64,000 nt of DNA from JACMLD01 sp044227095 (GTDB lineage: Bacteria; Bacteroidota; Bacteroidia; Chitinophagales; Chitinophagaceae): positions 3,100,001-3,164,000 of the forward strand of contig JBGAFV010000001.1 in assembly GCA_044227095.1 (NCBI GenBank), in the 5' to 3' direction. Of the stretch, positions 35,192 through 42,987 are shown in pieces. Below the pieces are notes generated by a model. That model made no database searches. It was not told the origin of the DNA and was given only the letters and a program-made list of their open reading frames with translations. Each line of letters starts with the position of its first letter. Position 1 is the stretch's first letter. Both the position numbers and the translations under genes were made by a program.

Positions 35192-35308
35192 ATGAAAGTA
35201 AGGGCATCCATTAAAAAGCGCAGTGTTGATTGCAAGATTGTGCGTAGAAAAGGCAAGTTGTATGTTATCAACAAAAAGAATCCTCGTTTTAAACAAAGAC
35301 AGGGATAA
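35192..35308 (+). CDS. rpmJ: Ribosomal protein L36
   Basis: A 38-codon gene (MKVRASIKKRSVDCKIVRRK... ending KQRQG). It is the C-minus type: of the four zinc ligands of classical L36 only one Cys (residue 14) remains, so it does not bind zinc. It has the expected length and lies between infA and rpsM. Confidence 0.97.
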   Translation: MKVRASIKKRSVDCKIVRRKGKLYVINKKNPRFKQRQG

Positions 35309-35310
35309 AA

Positions 35311-35376
35311 CAGCTATGAGCCATTAGCTGTGAGCTGTGAGCAAAGTGCTCGAAGCTCGAAGCTCATCGCTCAAAG
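35311..35376. repeat. Inverted repeat in the rpmJ-rpsM spacer
   Basis: CAGCTATGAGCCATTAGCTG-type arm (35311-35342) is complementary to the GCTCGAAGC-type arm (about 35348-35379) at about 24 of 32 positions. The words differ from those in the preceding spacer. Confidence 0.75.
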
Positions 35377-35412
35377 CTTTCATCAAGTAATTTAAAAAAT
35401 CAAACAAAGAAT

Positions 35413-35793
35413 ATGGCTCGTATTGCCGGTGTTGACTTACCAAAGACCAAGAGGGGAGAAATAGGATTAACCTATATCTACGGAATTGGTTTATCTACTG
35501 CCAAATATATTTTAGGCAAAGCTGGTATTGATGTAAACAAAAAAGTAAACCAGTGGAATGATGATGAACTTGCGGCTATCCGTAACATCATTACCAATGA
35601 GTTTAAAGTAGAAGGTCAGTTGCGTTCTGAAGTTCAGATGAGCATTAAACGCCTTTTGGATATTGCCTGCTACCGTGGTTTGCGCCATCGTAAAGGTTTG
35701 CCAGTTCGCGGACAGCGTACACGTACCAACAGCCGTACACGTAAAGGAAAACGTAAGACAGTTGCAGGTAAGAAGAAAGTAGCGAAGAAATAA
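35413..35793 (+). CDS. rpsM: Ribosomal protein S13
   Basis: The 126-residue protein has MARIAGVDLPKTKRGEIGLTYIYGIG at the start, the DIACYRGLRHRKGLPVRGQRTRTNSRTRKG signature and a basic C-terminal tail (KRKTVAGKKKVAKK). It binds the head of the 30S subunit near the P-site tRNA and bridges to L5. Confidence 0.98.
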   Translation: MARIAGVDLPKTKRGEIGLTYIYGIGLSTAKYILGKAGIDVNKKVNQWNDDELAAIRNIITNEFKVEGQLRSEVQMSIKRLLDIACYRGLRHRKGLPVRGQRTRTNSRTRKGKRKTVAGKKKVAKK

Positions 35794-35876
35794 TTAGCTG
35801 TTAGGTACTAGCTTTTAGCTGTTAGTTCGATAGACTCGCAAAAGACTAATAGCTAATGGCTAAAAACTAATAGCTG
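35794..35876. repeat. Inverted repeat in the rpsM-rpsK spacer
   Basis: TTAGCTGTTAGGTACTAGC-type arm (35794-35825) pairs with the CTAATAGCTAATGGC-type arm (35846-35876), about 22 of 32 positions. A further 120 bases precede rpsK, with a second, weaker symmetrical pair (TGCACCA ... TGGTGCA) around 35884 and 35923. Confidence 0.75.
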
Positions 35877-35997
35877 TTTTATATGCACCAATAAATTACC
35901 AAATCAATTACAGATACCCTGGTGCAGGAGGAGAATTGGTTTGGGTCCTGAATGAAAATTGGGATTATTTAAATAACAGATTACCTAAGTTTTTAAA

Positions 35998-36408
35998 ATG
36001 GCAAAAGCAACACAACAGGCGTCTGCAGTAAAGGCTTCCACCAAAAAAAGAGTGGTTAAAGTTGATGCATATGGCGACGCTCACATTTCAGCAAGTTTCA
36101 ACAATCTTATTGTTAGTTTAACCAACAAACAGGGCCAGATTATTTCATGGTCTTCTGCTGGTAAAATGGGTTTCAGGGGTTCTAAAAAGAACACACCTTA
36201 TGCAGCCCAAATGGCTTCTTCTGATGCCGCTAAAACTGCAATGGATGCAGGTTTGAAAAGAGTAGATGTATATGTAAAAGGACCAGGTTCTGGTCGTGAA
36301 GGTGCAATAAGGGCATTGGCACAATCAGGAATAGAAATTGTGCAGATAAAAGACGTAACGCCTTTGCCGCACAATGGTTGCCGTCCGCCAAAGAAAAGAA
36401 GAGTATAA
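35998..36408 (+). CDS. rpsK: Ribosomal protein S11
   Basis: The 136-residue protein matches S11: GDAHISASFNNLIVSLTNKQGQIISWSSAGKMGFRGSKKNTPYAAQ, VDVYVKGPGSGREGAIRAL and the terminal TPLPHNGCRPPKKRRV. The C-terminus is the most conserved part of the family. It sits on the platform of the 30S subunit near the Shine-Dalgarno helix. Confidence 0.98.
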   Translation: MAKATQQASAVKASTKKRVVKVDAYGDAHISASFNNLIVSLTNKQGQIISWSSAGKMGFRGSKKNTPYAAQMASSDAAKTAMDAGLKRVDVYVKGPGSGREGAIRALAQSGIEIVQIKDVTPLPHNGCRPPKKRRV

Positions 36409-36413
36409 CATAA

Positions 36414-36543
36414 GATTGCTGATTTTGTGATTGCGGTATTTTGGGATTTATTGAATTCCGAAATCTATAAATCTCCAAATCAGCAATTGTATTTCATAAA
36501 CCGGGTACACAATTCATTTTAAGATTTTTACTGATTGTGTACC
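36414..36543. repeat. Two inverted repeats in the rpsK-rpsD spacer
   Basis: The outer pair uses GATTGCTGATTTTG-type words (36414-36430 region) against AATCTCCAAATCAGCAAT (to 36486). A second hairpin is GGTACACAAT (36504-36513) against ATTGTGTACC (36534-36543), exact 10 bp. Confidence 0.75.
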
Positions 36544-36569
36544 GTCATTAAAAAATCAAACAAACAATT

Positions 36570-37175
36570 ATGGCACGTTACACTGGTCCAAAGACCAAGA
36601 TTTCCCGCATTTTTGGAGAGCCTATCTTAGGCAATGGTAAATGGCTGAACAAAAACAGCAATCCTCCCGGACAACATGGTGAAAAGCGCAAGCGCAAAAC
36701 AATGGGTGAATACGCCCTGCAGCTGCGTGAAAAGCAAAAAGCAAAATACACTTATGGTGTTTTGGAGAAACAATTCCGCAAAACTTTTGAAGAAGCCGTT
36801 CGCCGCAAAGGTGTAACTGGTGAGAACCTGATTAAATTACTTGAAGCACGTTTGGATAACACTGTATTCCGTTTAGGTATTGCACCTTCTCGTCCTGCAG
36901 CAAGACAATTGGTTAGTCACAAGCATATTACTGTAAACGGAATTGTTGTAAATACTCCTTCATTTCAATTGAAAGCTGGTGATGTAATTGGTTTGAAAGA
37001 AAAAACACAAGGTTTAACAGGCGTTACCAGCCAGGTAAAAGGAAAGAACCCCAAGTTTAACTGGATAGACTGGAATGAAACAAACCTGGAAGGTACTTTT
37101 ATTGCTTACCCTGAACGTGAAAGCGTTCCTGAGAACATAAAGGAGCAATTGATTGTTGAGTTATATTCTAAGTAA
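36570..37175 (+). CDS. rpsD: Ribosomal protein S4
   Basis: The 201-residue protein is S4: MARYTGPKTKISRIFGE, PPGQHGEKRKRKTMGEYALQLREKQK, and the S4 RNA-binding domain LEARLDNTVFRLGIAPSRPAARQLVSHKHITVNGIVVN (about residues 89-125). It is a C-minus form without the zinc Cys cluster. It binds 16S rRNA early and in many bacteria represses its own operon. Confidence 0.98.
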   Translation: MARYTGPKTKISRIFGEPILGNGKWLNKNSNPPGQHGEKRKRKTMGEYALQLREKQKAKYTYGVLEKQFRKTFEEAVRRKGVTGENLIKLLEARLDNTVFRLGIAPSRPAARQLVSHKHITVNGIVVNTPSFQLKAGDVIGLKEKTQGLTGVTSQVKGKNPKFNWIDWNETNLEGTFIAYPERESVPENIKEQLIVELYSK

Positions 37176-37239
37176 GATTGGAATATGGCTTGCTGATTGT
37201 ACCGCAACCAAAAGTTGAAAACTGGGTTATAGTACAAGA

Positions 37240-37251
37240 GTGCGACGCAAC
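37240..37251 (-). repeat. Core of dispersed intergenic repeat (copy 3)
   Basis: GTGCGACGCAAC here is the exact reverse complement of the 12-bp GTTGCGTCGCAC core at 7474-7485 and 33123-33134. It lies in the rpsD-rpoA spacer. Confidence 0.65.
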
Positions 37252-37308
37252 AATGTACAATTGAAACCCAACTGTTGGCAAACAAATTAAAAACTTGAAA
37301 TTTCAAAT

Positions 37309-38310
37309 ATGGCAATTTTAAATTTTCAGAAACCTGACAAAATTGTTCTGCAGAAAGCAAATGATTTTGAAGCTCAATTTGAGTTCCGTCCGTTAGAGCC
37401 TGGTTACGCAGTAACTGTTGGTAACGCTTTACGCAGAGTGTTATTAAGCTCACTGGAAGGTTATGCGATTGTGGGTATCAGGATTGAAGGGGTTGAACAT
37501 GAATTTGCAACAATTAAGGGCGTAACAGAAGATGTTACAGAAATCATCCTTAATCTGAAGCAGGTTCGTTTTAAGAAAACTGTTGACCATGATGTGTCTA
37601 ATGAAAAAATAACACTGCATATTAAAGGCAGAACTGAATTTACTTCAGGAATGATCCAGGAAAACACACAGAGTTTCCAGATTATGAACCCAGAGTTGCT
37701 GATATGTACTATGGATTCTTCTGCTAAGCTTGATATTGAACTGACAATTGGCAAAGGCCGTGGTTATGTGCCTGCAGAAGACAATAAAGCAAAAGAAGCT
37801 CCATTGGGCTATATTGCTATTGACTCTATTTACACGCCGATTAAGAACGTTAAATATACAATTGAAAATACCCGCGTTGAACAACGTACTGACTACGAGA
37901 AACTGATTATGGAAGTTTCTACAGACGGTACCATTCATCCGGAAGAAGCTGTTAAACAGGCTTCACGCATTCTTATTCAGCACCTGATGATTATCACTGA
38001 TGAGAACATCACATTTGATAACAAAGAAGAGAAGAAAGAAGACCTGGTAGACGAGCAAACATTACAACTTCGTAAAGTATTGAAAACACCATTGGAAGAT
38101 CTTGATCTTTCTGTACGTGCATTCAATTGCTTGAAAGCTGCAAAAATCAATTCTTTAAGCGAACTGGTACAGTACGAGCAGGAAGACCTGATGAAGTTTA
38201 GAAACTTTGGTCAGAAATCTTTAGCTGAAATTGAGCAGGTACTGGGCGAAAGAGGTTTGCATTTTGGAATGGATTTGAGCAAGCTTGGTTTAGATAAAGA
38301 CGATCTTTAA
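37309..38310 (+). CDS. rpoA: RNA polymerase alpha subunit
   Basis: The 333-residue protein has the N-terminal dimerisation domain (EPGYAVTVGNALRRVLLSSLEGYAI and EGVEHEFATIKGVTEDV) and the C-terminal helix-hairpin-helix domain (LDLSVRAFNCLKAAKINSLSELVQYEQEDLMKFRNFGQKSLAEIEQVL, about residues 265-311) that touches UP elements and activators. Length is normal. It lies between rpsD and rplQ as usual. Confidence 0.99.
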   Translation: MAILNFQKPDKIVLQKANDFEAQFEFRPLEPGYAVTVGNALRRVLLSSLEGYAIVGIRIEGVEHEFATIKGVTEDVTEIILNLKQVRFKKTVDHDVSNEKITLHIKGRTEFTSGMIQENTQSFQIMNPELLICTMDSSAKLDIELTIGKGRGYVPAEDNKAKEAPLGYIAIDSIYTPIKNVKYTIENTRVEQRTDYEKLIMEVSTDGTIHPEEAVKQASRILIQHLMIITDENITFDNKEEKKEDLVDEQTLQLRKVLKTPLEDLDLSVRAFNCLKAAKINSLSELVQYEQEDLMKFRNFGQKSLAEIEQVLGERGLHFGMDLSKLGLDKDDL

Positions 38311-38316
38311 ATACAC

Positions 38317-38436
38317 AATGTGGAAATGTGCTAATGTGGTAGTGTGAAAATACCTTAGCCACGCAAACGCATTTCCACATTTTCATATTCTCACATTTAT
38401 CACATTGCCTTCACAATTCCTGACACGGTGTGAAGG
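38317..38436. repeat. Inverted repeats in the rpoA-rplQ spacer
   Basis: AATGTGGAAATGTG-type words (38318-38351) pair with CATTTCCACATT and CTCACATTTATCACATT words (38370-38406). A short hairpin CCTTCACA (38408-38415) / TGTGAAGG (38429-38436) follows, 19 bases before the rplQ ATG, where it could affect translation. Confidence 0.75.
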
Positions 38437-38454
38437 AACTAAAAATTAAACGTC

Positions 38455-38934
38455 ATGCGTCACGGAGACAAAATTAAAAACCTTAGCAGAACGGCTTCTC
38501 ATAGAAAAGCCCTGCTCAGCAATCTTGCAGCTGCACTTATTCAGCACAAGAAAATTGTAACTACACTGGCAAAAGCAAAAGCATTAAGAACTTATGTTGA
38601 GCCACTTATTACAAAAGCAAAAGAAAATACTACACACCAACGCCGTGTTGTCTTCAGCTACCTGCAGGATAAAGAAGCGGTTACTGAATTGTTCAGCACC
38701 ATCAGCGAAAAAGTAGCTGGCCGCCCCGGTGGTTATACCCGCATCATTAAGCTTGGCAAACGTGTTGGTGACAACGCAGAAACAGCAATGATTGAGTTGG
38801 TTGACTTCAACACCATTTATGGTAAAAGTGTTGAAACAAAAGCAGAACCTGCTAAAAGAACACGTCGCGGAGCAAGCAAGAAAAAGGCCGATGCACCTGC
38901 TGATGCTGCAACTGAAGATAAAACAGAAGCATAA
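38455..38934 (+). CDS. rplQ: Ribosomal protein L17
   Basis: The 159-residue protein begins MRHGDKIKNLSRTASHRKALLSNLAAALIQHKKIVTTLAKAKALR, the L17 signature. The C-terminus is extended by about 35 residues rich in Lys, Ala and Glu (KSVETKAEPAKRTRRG to the end), as in other Bacteroidota. It is last in the ribosomal operon and followed by a terminator. Confidence 0.98.
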   Translation: MRHGDKIKNLSRTASHRKALLSNLAAALIQHKKIVTTLAKAKALRTYVEPLITKAKENTTHQRRVVFSYLQDKEAVTELFSTISEKVAGRPGGYTRIIKLGKRVGDNAETAMIELVDFNTIYGKSVETKAEPAKRTRRGASKKKADAPADAATEDKTEA

Positions 38935-38955
38935 ATTGAAACTAACATCTTATAC

Positions 38956-38988
38956 AAGCGGAACTATTTTGGTTCCGCTTTTTTTTTG
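38956..38988 (+). terminator. Terminator after rplQ
   Basis: AAGCGGAAC (38956-38964) pairs with GTTCCGCTT (38972-38980), loop of 7, then nine T's. It ends the ribosomal operon. Confidence 0.92.
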
Positions 38989-39251
38989 CTAAGAGGTTAA
39001 GGAGAGAAATAGAGTTGTCGCGCAGAGCTAATGAAGCAAACAGAGGAGAAATTGGTCGCACAGATTTGTCCAAGCAAACAGAGAAGATAAACAATTTTGA
39101 AAGTGTGATTTTAAAGGAAAACATTAAAGGCTCTGCTAGGCCTGTGGCTTCTGTGCGAACACTCATTCACATAAAACATCTCAACATGGGGGTAGTTTTT
39201 TTCTCTTTTTCTCTTTCCTTCTCTTAGTTTTGCAAAACTTTTAAACTACGC
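38989..39251 (+). promoter_or_regulatory. carA upstream region with -7 element
   Basis: 263 bases without a gene. A purine-rich stretch (GAGGTTAAGGAGAGAAATAGAG, about 38992-39013) is complementary in character to the CTCTTTTTCTCTTTCCTTCTCTT stretch (about 39203-39225). TAGTTTTG at 39225-39232 fits the TAnnTTTG -7 consensus, about 20 bases before the carA ATG. Whether the region holds an RNA leader cannot be decided by eye. Confidence 0.5.
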
Positions 39252-40361
39252 ATGATAACACCACAACAACAAAACGCAGTACTCGTACTTGCAGACGGCA
39301 CTGTTCATTATGGTAAAGCATTTGGAACAATTGGTACTACTACGGGTGAGATTTGTTTTAATACCGGCATGACGGGCTACCAGGAGGTTTTTACCGACCC
39401 CAGTTATTACGGGCAGATATTAATAATGAATAATGCCCACGTGGGTAATTACGGCGTTAAAGAGAGTGATGTGGAATCTGGCGGTGTAAAGATTAAGGGA
39501 TTGATTAGCCGCAACCTCGAAGAACAATTCAGCCGCAAAATGGCAAATGGCAATATGGATGAATACCTGAAGCAGCAGAATATTGTTTGTATTGAAGGTG
39601 TAGATACACGTGCCCTTGTAGAGCATGTGCGCAAGCAGGGAGCCATGAACTGCATTATATCTTCTGAGATTACAGACATAGAAGAATTAAAAAAGCAACT
39701 GGCTAAAGTGCCTTCAATGGATGGATTGGAACTGGCCAGTCATGTTTCTACTACAACAACATATGAAGCCGGAGATGCAAAGAGCGATGTGCGTATTGCA
39801 ATAATGGATTACGGCATCAAAAAAAATATTGTAAACTGTATGGTAGAGCGGGGTGCTTATGTAAAAGTGTTTCCTGCTAAAACGCCACTGGCCGAAGTAA
39901 AAGCGTTTAACCCTGATGGCTATTTTATTTCCAATGGTCCGGGAGATCCTGCGCCTATGGATTATGCCATTACTACGGTAAAAGAAATATTAAAAGAGAA
40001 AAAGCCCTTGTTTGGTATTTGCCTTGGTCACCAGTTGCTGGCTTTAGCTAATGATATTCCTACATTTAAAATGCACCATGGTCATCGCGGACTTAATCAC
40101 CCCGTAAAAAACCTAGTAACCGGTAAAAGCGAAATTACTACGCAAAACCACGGTTTTGGTATAGATCCGGAAGCGGTAAAGAAAGCAAGTAATGTTGAAG
40201 TAACGCATGTAAATCTTAATGACCAATCTATTGAAGGAATAAGGCTGAAAGATAAACCCGCATTTTCTGTACAATATCACCCCGAAGCAACACCGGGCCC
40301 GCATGATTCGCGTTATTTATTTGATGATTTTATAAATCTCATCAAAAAGCATAAAAATTAA
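39252..40361 (+). CDS. carA: Carbamoyl-phosphate synthase small (glutaminase) subunit
   Basis: The 369-residue glutamine amidotransferase subunit supplies ammonia to CarB for pyrimidine and arginine synthesis. The N-terminal domain has GEICFNTGMTGYQEVFTDPSYYGQI. The class I GATase domain has GPGDP, GICLGHQLLALA (Cys nucleophile, about residue 260) and VQYHPEATPGPHDS with the catalytic His and Glu. The rplQ-carA order is common in Bacteroidota. The large subunit carB is not in the window. Confidence 0.98.
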   Translation: MITPQQQNAVLVLADGTVHYGKAFGTIGTTTGEICFNTGMTGYQEVFTDPSYYGQILIMNNAHVGNYGVKESDVESGGVKIKGLISRNLEEQFSRKMANGNMDEYLKQQNIVCIEGVDTRALVEHVRKQGAMNCIISSEITDIEELKKQLAKVPSMDGLELASHVSTTTTYEAGDAKSDVRIAIMDYGIKKNIVNCMVERGAYVKVFPAKTPLAEVKAFNPDGYFISNGPGDPAPMDYAITTVKEILKEKKPLFGICLGHQLLALANDIPTFKMHHGHRGLNHPVKNLVTGKSEITTQNHGFGIDPEAVKKASNVEVTHVNLNDQSIEGIRLKDKPAFSVQYHPEATPGPHDSRYLFDDFINLIKKHKN

Positions 40362-40375
40362 TTGCAGAATATTCA

Positions 40376-40411
40376 GCCGCAGATTCGCAGATTTATCTGC
40401 GAATCTGCGGC
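40376..40411. terminator. Terminator hairpin after carA (perfect 17-bp stem)
   Basis: GCCGCAGATTCGCAGAT (40376-40392) is exactly complementary to 40395-40411, loop TT, followed by a T run. The same GCCGCAGATT / AATCTGCGGC words recur near 7541 and 58741. Confidence 0.9.
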
Positions 40412-40450
40412 ATTTTTATTTAAAGTATATTCGTTGTATATAATTAGAAT

Positions 40451-40867
40451 ATGAAACTCGCTATCATCAACGGTCCTAATCTTAACCTGCTTGGTAAAAG
40501 AGAGCCGGGTATTTATGGCAACCAATCGTTTGAAGATTTTTTTGCGCAATTGAAAATCAAATACCCGCAAATAACATTCTCTTATTACCAGAGCAATGTA
40601 GAAGGTGAATTAATTAATGAAATACAAAGGGCGGGGTTTGATGCAGATGGTATAATCATGAACCCTGGTGGCTATACACATACTTCAGTAGCCATTGGCG
40701 ACGCTATAGCTGCTATTAAAGCGCCATTGATAGAAGTACATATCTCCAATGTACATGCACGTGAAGATTTTCGTAAACTATCTCATGTATCTGCCAAAGC
40801 CGCTGGAAGCATTATTGGTTTGGGTATGAAAGGTTATGAACTGGCAGTAGAATGGTTTTTGAAATAA
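40451..40867 (+). CDS. aroQ: 3-dehydroquinate dehydratase, type II
   Basis: The 138-residue protein dehydrates 3-dehydroquinate in the shikimate pathway. IINGPNLNLLGKREPGIYGNQSFEDF holds the catalytic Tyr and Arg, and IMNPGGYTHTSVAIGDAI and EVHISNVHAREDFRKLSHVS the substrate-binding Asn, His and Ser residues. The length is normal for the dodecameric enzyme. Confidence 0.97.
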   Translation: MKLAIINGPNLNLLGKREPGIYGNQSFEDFFAQLKIKYPQITFSYYQSNVEGELINEIQRAGFDADGIIMNPGGYTHTSVAIGDAIAAIKAPLIEVHISNVHAREDFRKLSHVSAKAAGSIIGLGMKGYELAVEWFLK

Positions 40868-40907
40868 TAGAAATAAAGAAATCTTGTAAATACTCTCTCA
40901 TTCACGA

Positions 40908-41537
40908 TTATAAAATCACTCTCATCATCAGCGCAAAGCCTGTATCCTGTTTAGAATCTGCTGTTTTCTTTATAACATGCACACCTGCTTTGGTCCACAC
41001 TTTAAAAACATCTCCTTTTTTTCTTTTTGCAAGCTCCTTATCTATTTCTGGTATAATAGCTCCGCGGGCAATCCATCCTAAATCTCCTTTGGTTACGCCT
41101 TCGCCACCCATGCTATAGGTTTGTGCCATGTCTTCAAAACTTGCGGATCCGTTTTTAACACGTTCTATAATACTATTAGCGAGAGAATCTGCAATTCGCC
41201 TCGTAAAAACAGTTGTATCTATAAATACCTGGCTAACGCGATTAAATGTATTGGGCACTTTGCCGAGTATTTGCACTAAAAATTTTTTATCGTAAGGGCC
41301 GTATACCTTCCTGATTTTTCCTGCATAGGCGAGGCTGTCTGCAAGGCTGCTAAAATGTGTTGCGTTTAAAATAATGATGGTATCAATTTTATATTGTTTT
41401 TTTAGTACATCACGCACATAAGCAACCGGGTTTTGTGCAGCCTCAATATTTGTTTTAATCTGCGCAGTAGTTAATTTTTGTGCAATGCCGTGTTGAAAAA
41501 CCAGTAAAATAAAAAAGAGGGTTATTATTTTCTTCAT
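40908..41537 (-). CDS. Exported parvulin-type (PpiC-like) peptidyl-prolyl isomerase domain protein
   Basis: From ATG 41537 the product has 209 residues with a signal peptide (MKKIITLFFILLVFQHGIAQ); the upstream start at 41612 is rejected for lack of a signal. The C-terminal SFEDMAQTYSMGGEGVTKGDLGWIARGAIIPEIDKELAKRKKGDVFKVWTKAGVHVIKKT stretch is a parvulin-like domain. The N-terminal half (about 25-120) contains helical segments. It may act as a periplasmic folding helper. The active-site residues are not fully evident, so catalytic activity is uncertain. Confidence 0.8.
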   Translation of the reverse strand: MKKIITLFFILLVFQHGIAQKLTTAQIKTNIEAAQNPVAYVRDVLKKQYKIDTIIILNATHFSSLADSLAYAGKIRKVYGPYDKKFLVQILGKVPNTFNRVSQVFIDTTVFTRRIADSLANSIIERVKNGSASFEDMAQTYSMGGEGVTKGDLGWIARGAIIPEIDKELAKRKKGDVFKVWTKAGVHVIKKTADSKQDTGFALMMRVIL

Positions 41538-41580
41538 TTCAAGTAAAACGTTAGTTGTAAAGATAGGGGGAAGAAGGCAT

Positions 41581-41647
41581 TGAACAGAATGCTGTACACT
41601 CTGTTCAAACAATAAAAAACGGGAAAAGTAAGATTACAATTCCCGTT
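41581..41647. repeat. Two small hairpins between the PpiC-like and the outer-membrane protein genes
   Basis: TGAACAGA (41581-41588) pairs with TCTGTTCA (41600-41607), and AACGGGAA (41618-41625) with TTCCCGTT (41640-41647). The run of A's at 41614-41619 could serve as a T run on the reverse strand, so the second may end the gene read from 42987. Confidence 0.65.
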
Positions 41648-41712
41648 CTGAATTATAAGTTTGCCGGAGCTTTATATGCTGCTGTAAACTCAAACTGCTA
41701 TTTAAATTATTG

Positions 41713-42987
41713 CTAGAAGTATTTTACATTTCTAGTGCGCCAGAAATCACGATAAGAAATAGCAATGGTAAAGTTTACATAGTTTTCTTTTATTAAACCT
41801 GCATTTGTTGTACCACGCTGACCAACATCAACACCTAAGCTAACACCAAGTGTACTTTGTCCAAACCTGTCTTTTACCCTGAAAAGGCCACAGCCCAAAG
41901 TAATGCCCATTTGTTTTATTTGCTGGCCACCTACACTCAGGTAAGAATCGCCATAATAAAAACCTGCCTGTAAAAAACTTTTTTCAAAAGCAGGGTTGTT
42001 TTTTACTTTATTAGATACTTCAAAACCAATTGAGGCCCTGCGACTATCTTTTAAATAATAATTGCTGCCGAAGTAATTTGTAGCAGTCCATCCCTGAAAT
42101 TTATAATCGGCTGTAATAGTAAATTTTTTATCTTTTGTGATGCTAAAGCCAGCTCCGTAAGACTCTGGTAATTTAAAATCAGCGTTTTTAGATTCATCAC
42201 TTGTGCTGGAGATTTGAACCCCATTGTCTGTAACTACAACACTTGCATCTGAAGCAAGGCTTTGAGCAGGTTGATAAACGCCACCCAGGCATACGTCGAA
42301 CCTTTTACCAATACGTGCGTAGTATTGGGCGCCATAAAGAACATTGAAATTCTTTAAAAAGATTTGCCTTGTTGTAGTAAGCGTAGTAGCCAAACCATCG
42401 GTAACCAGCTTTTCTGTTTGCGTAAGCGAACCAAAAAGATAAGCAGCATGTACACCTACAGAAAAGTTTTTAAATAGTTGTACAGAGTTGCCCCAATATA
42501 CCTGGTTTACACCTCCTTTGCCTTCGTAATTAACAGGCACAGTGCCATTGGTACCTTGTATATTTTTTACAGAATTAAATTCATAATTGGCGGTACTGTA
42601 TGGCATAATACCAGCGCTGGATCCCCACCATTTATTGATTTTAGTGGCAACGCTTAGGCGTTTGATAGCAAAGTCCTTTCCGCTAGCCGAAGTTCCGGTA
42701 AGCGGATCGCCTGAATAATTTACGTATTGGGCCCTTCCTGTAAGTTCAAAACTAAAAAACTGGCGCTGCAAAGCAGAATAGGATGCAGGGTTATTGTTGA
42801 TTGTACTCTTATCATTTCTATATGCAAGACCAGTATTGGCCAAACCGGCAGTACGGTTATAATAGTTGGTTTCAATATCACCAATCCCTAATATAGAGTA
42901 AGGTGAATTTGTATTCTGGCTATAAAGACTGCTGCAGTACAGGGACAATAATAATATGAATATGTATCGGAATTTCATTAATAGCAT
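41713..42987 (-). CDS. Outer-membrane beta-barrel protein
   Basis: A 424-residue protein with a signal peptide (ending SLYSQ) and a first strand region NSPYSILGIGDIE, typical of an outer-membrane protein family that is widespread in Bacteroidota and resembles PorV/FadL-like barrels. Alternating strands run throughout (GKDFAIKRLSVATKINKWWGSSAGI, FSVGVHAAYLFGSL) and it ends in NVKYF with a terminal Phe. The ATG at 42987 overlaps the DUF4270 stop codon; ATG 42978 is an alternative. It is coupled to DUF4270. Confidence 0.85.
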   Translation of the reverse strand: MLLMKFRYIFILLLSLYCSSLYSQNTNSPYSILGIGDIETNYYNRTAGLANTGLAYRNDKSTINNNPASYSALQRQFFSFELTGRAQYVNYSGDPLTGTSASGKDFAIKRLSVATKINKWWGSSAGIMPYSTANYEFNSVKNIQGTNGTVPVNYEGKGGVNQVYWGNSVQLFKNFSVGVHAAYLFGSLTQTEKLVTDGLATTLTTTRQIFLKNFNVLYGAQYYARIGKRFDVCLGGVYQPAQSLASDASVVVTDNGVQISSTSDESKNADFKLPESYGAGFSITKDKKFTITADYKFQGWTATNYFGSNYYLKDSRRASIGFEVSNKVKNNPAFEKSFLQAGFYYGDSYLSVGGQQIKQMGITLGCGLFRVKDRFGQSTLGVSLGVDVGQRGTTNAGLIKENYVNFTIAISYRDFWRTRNVKYF

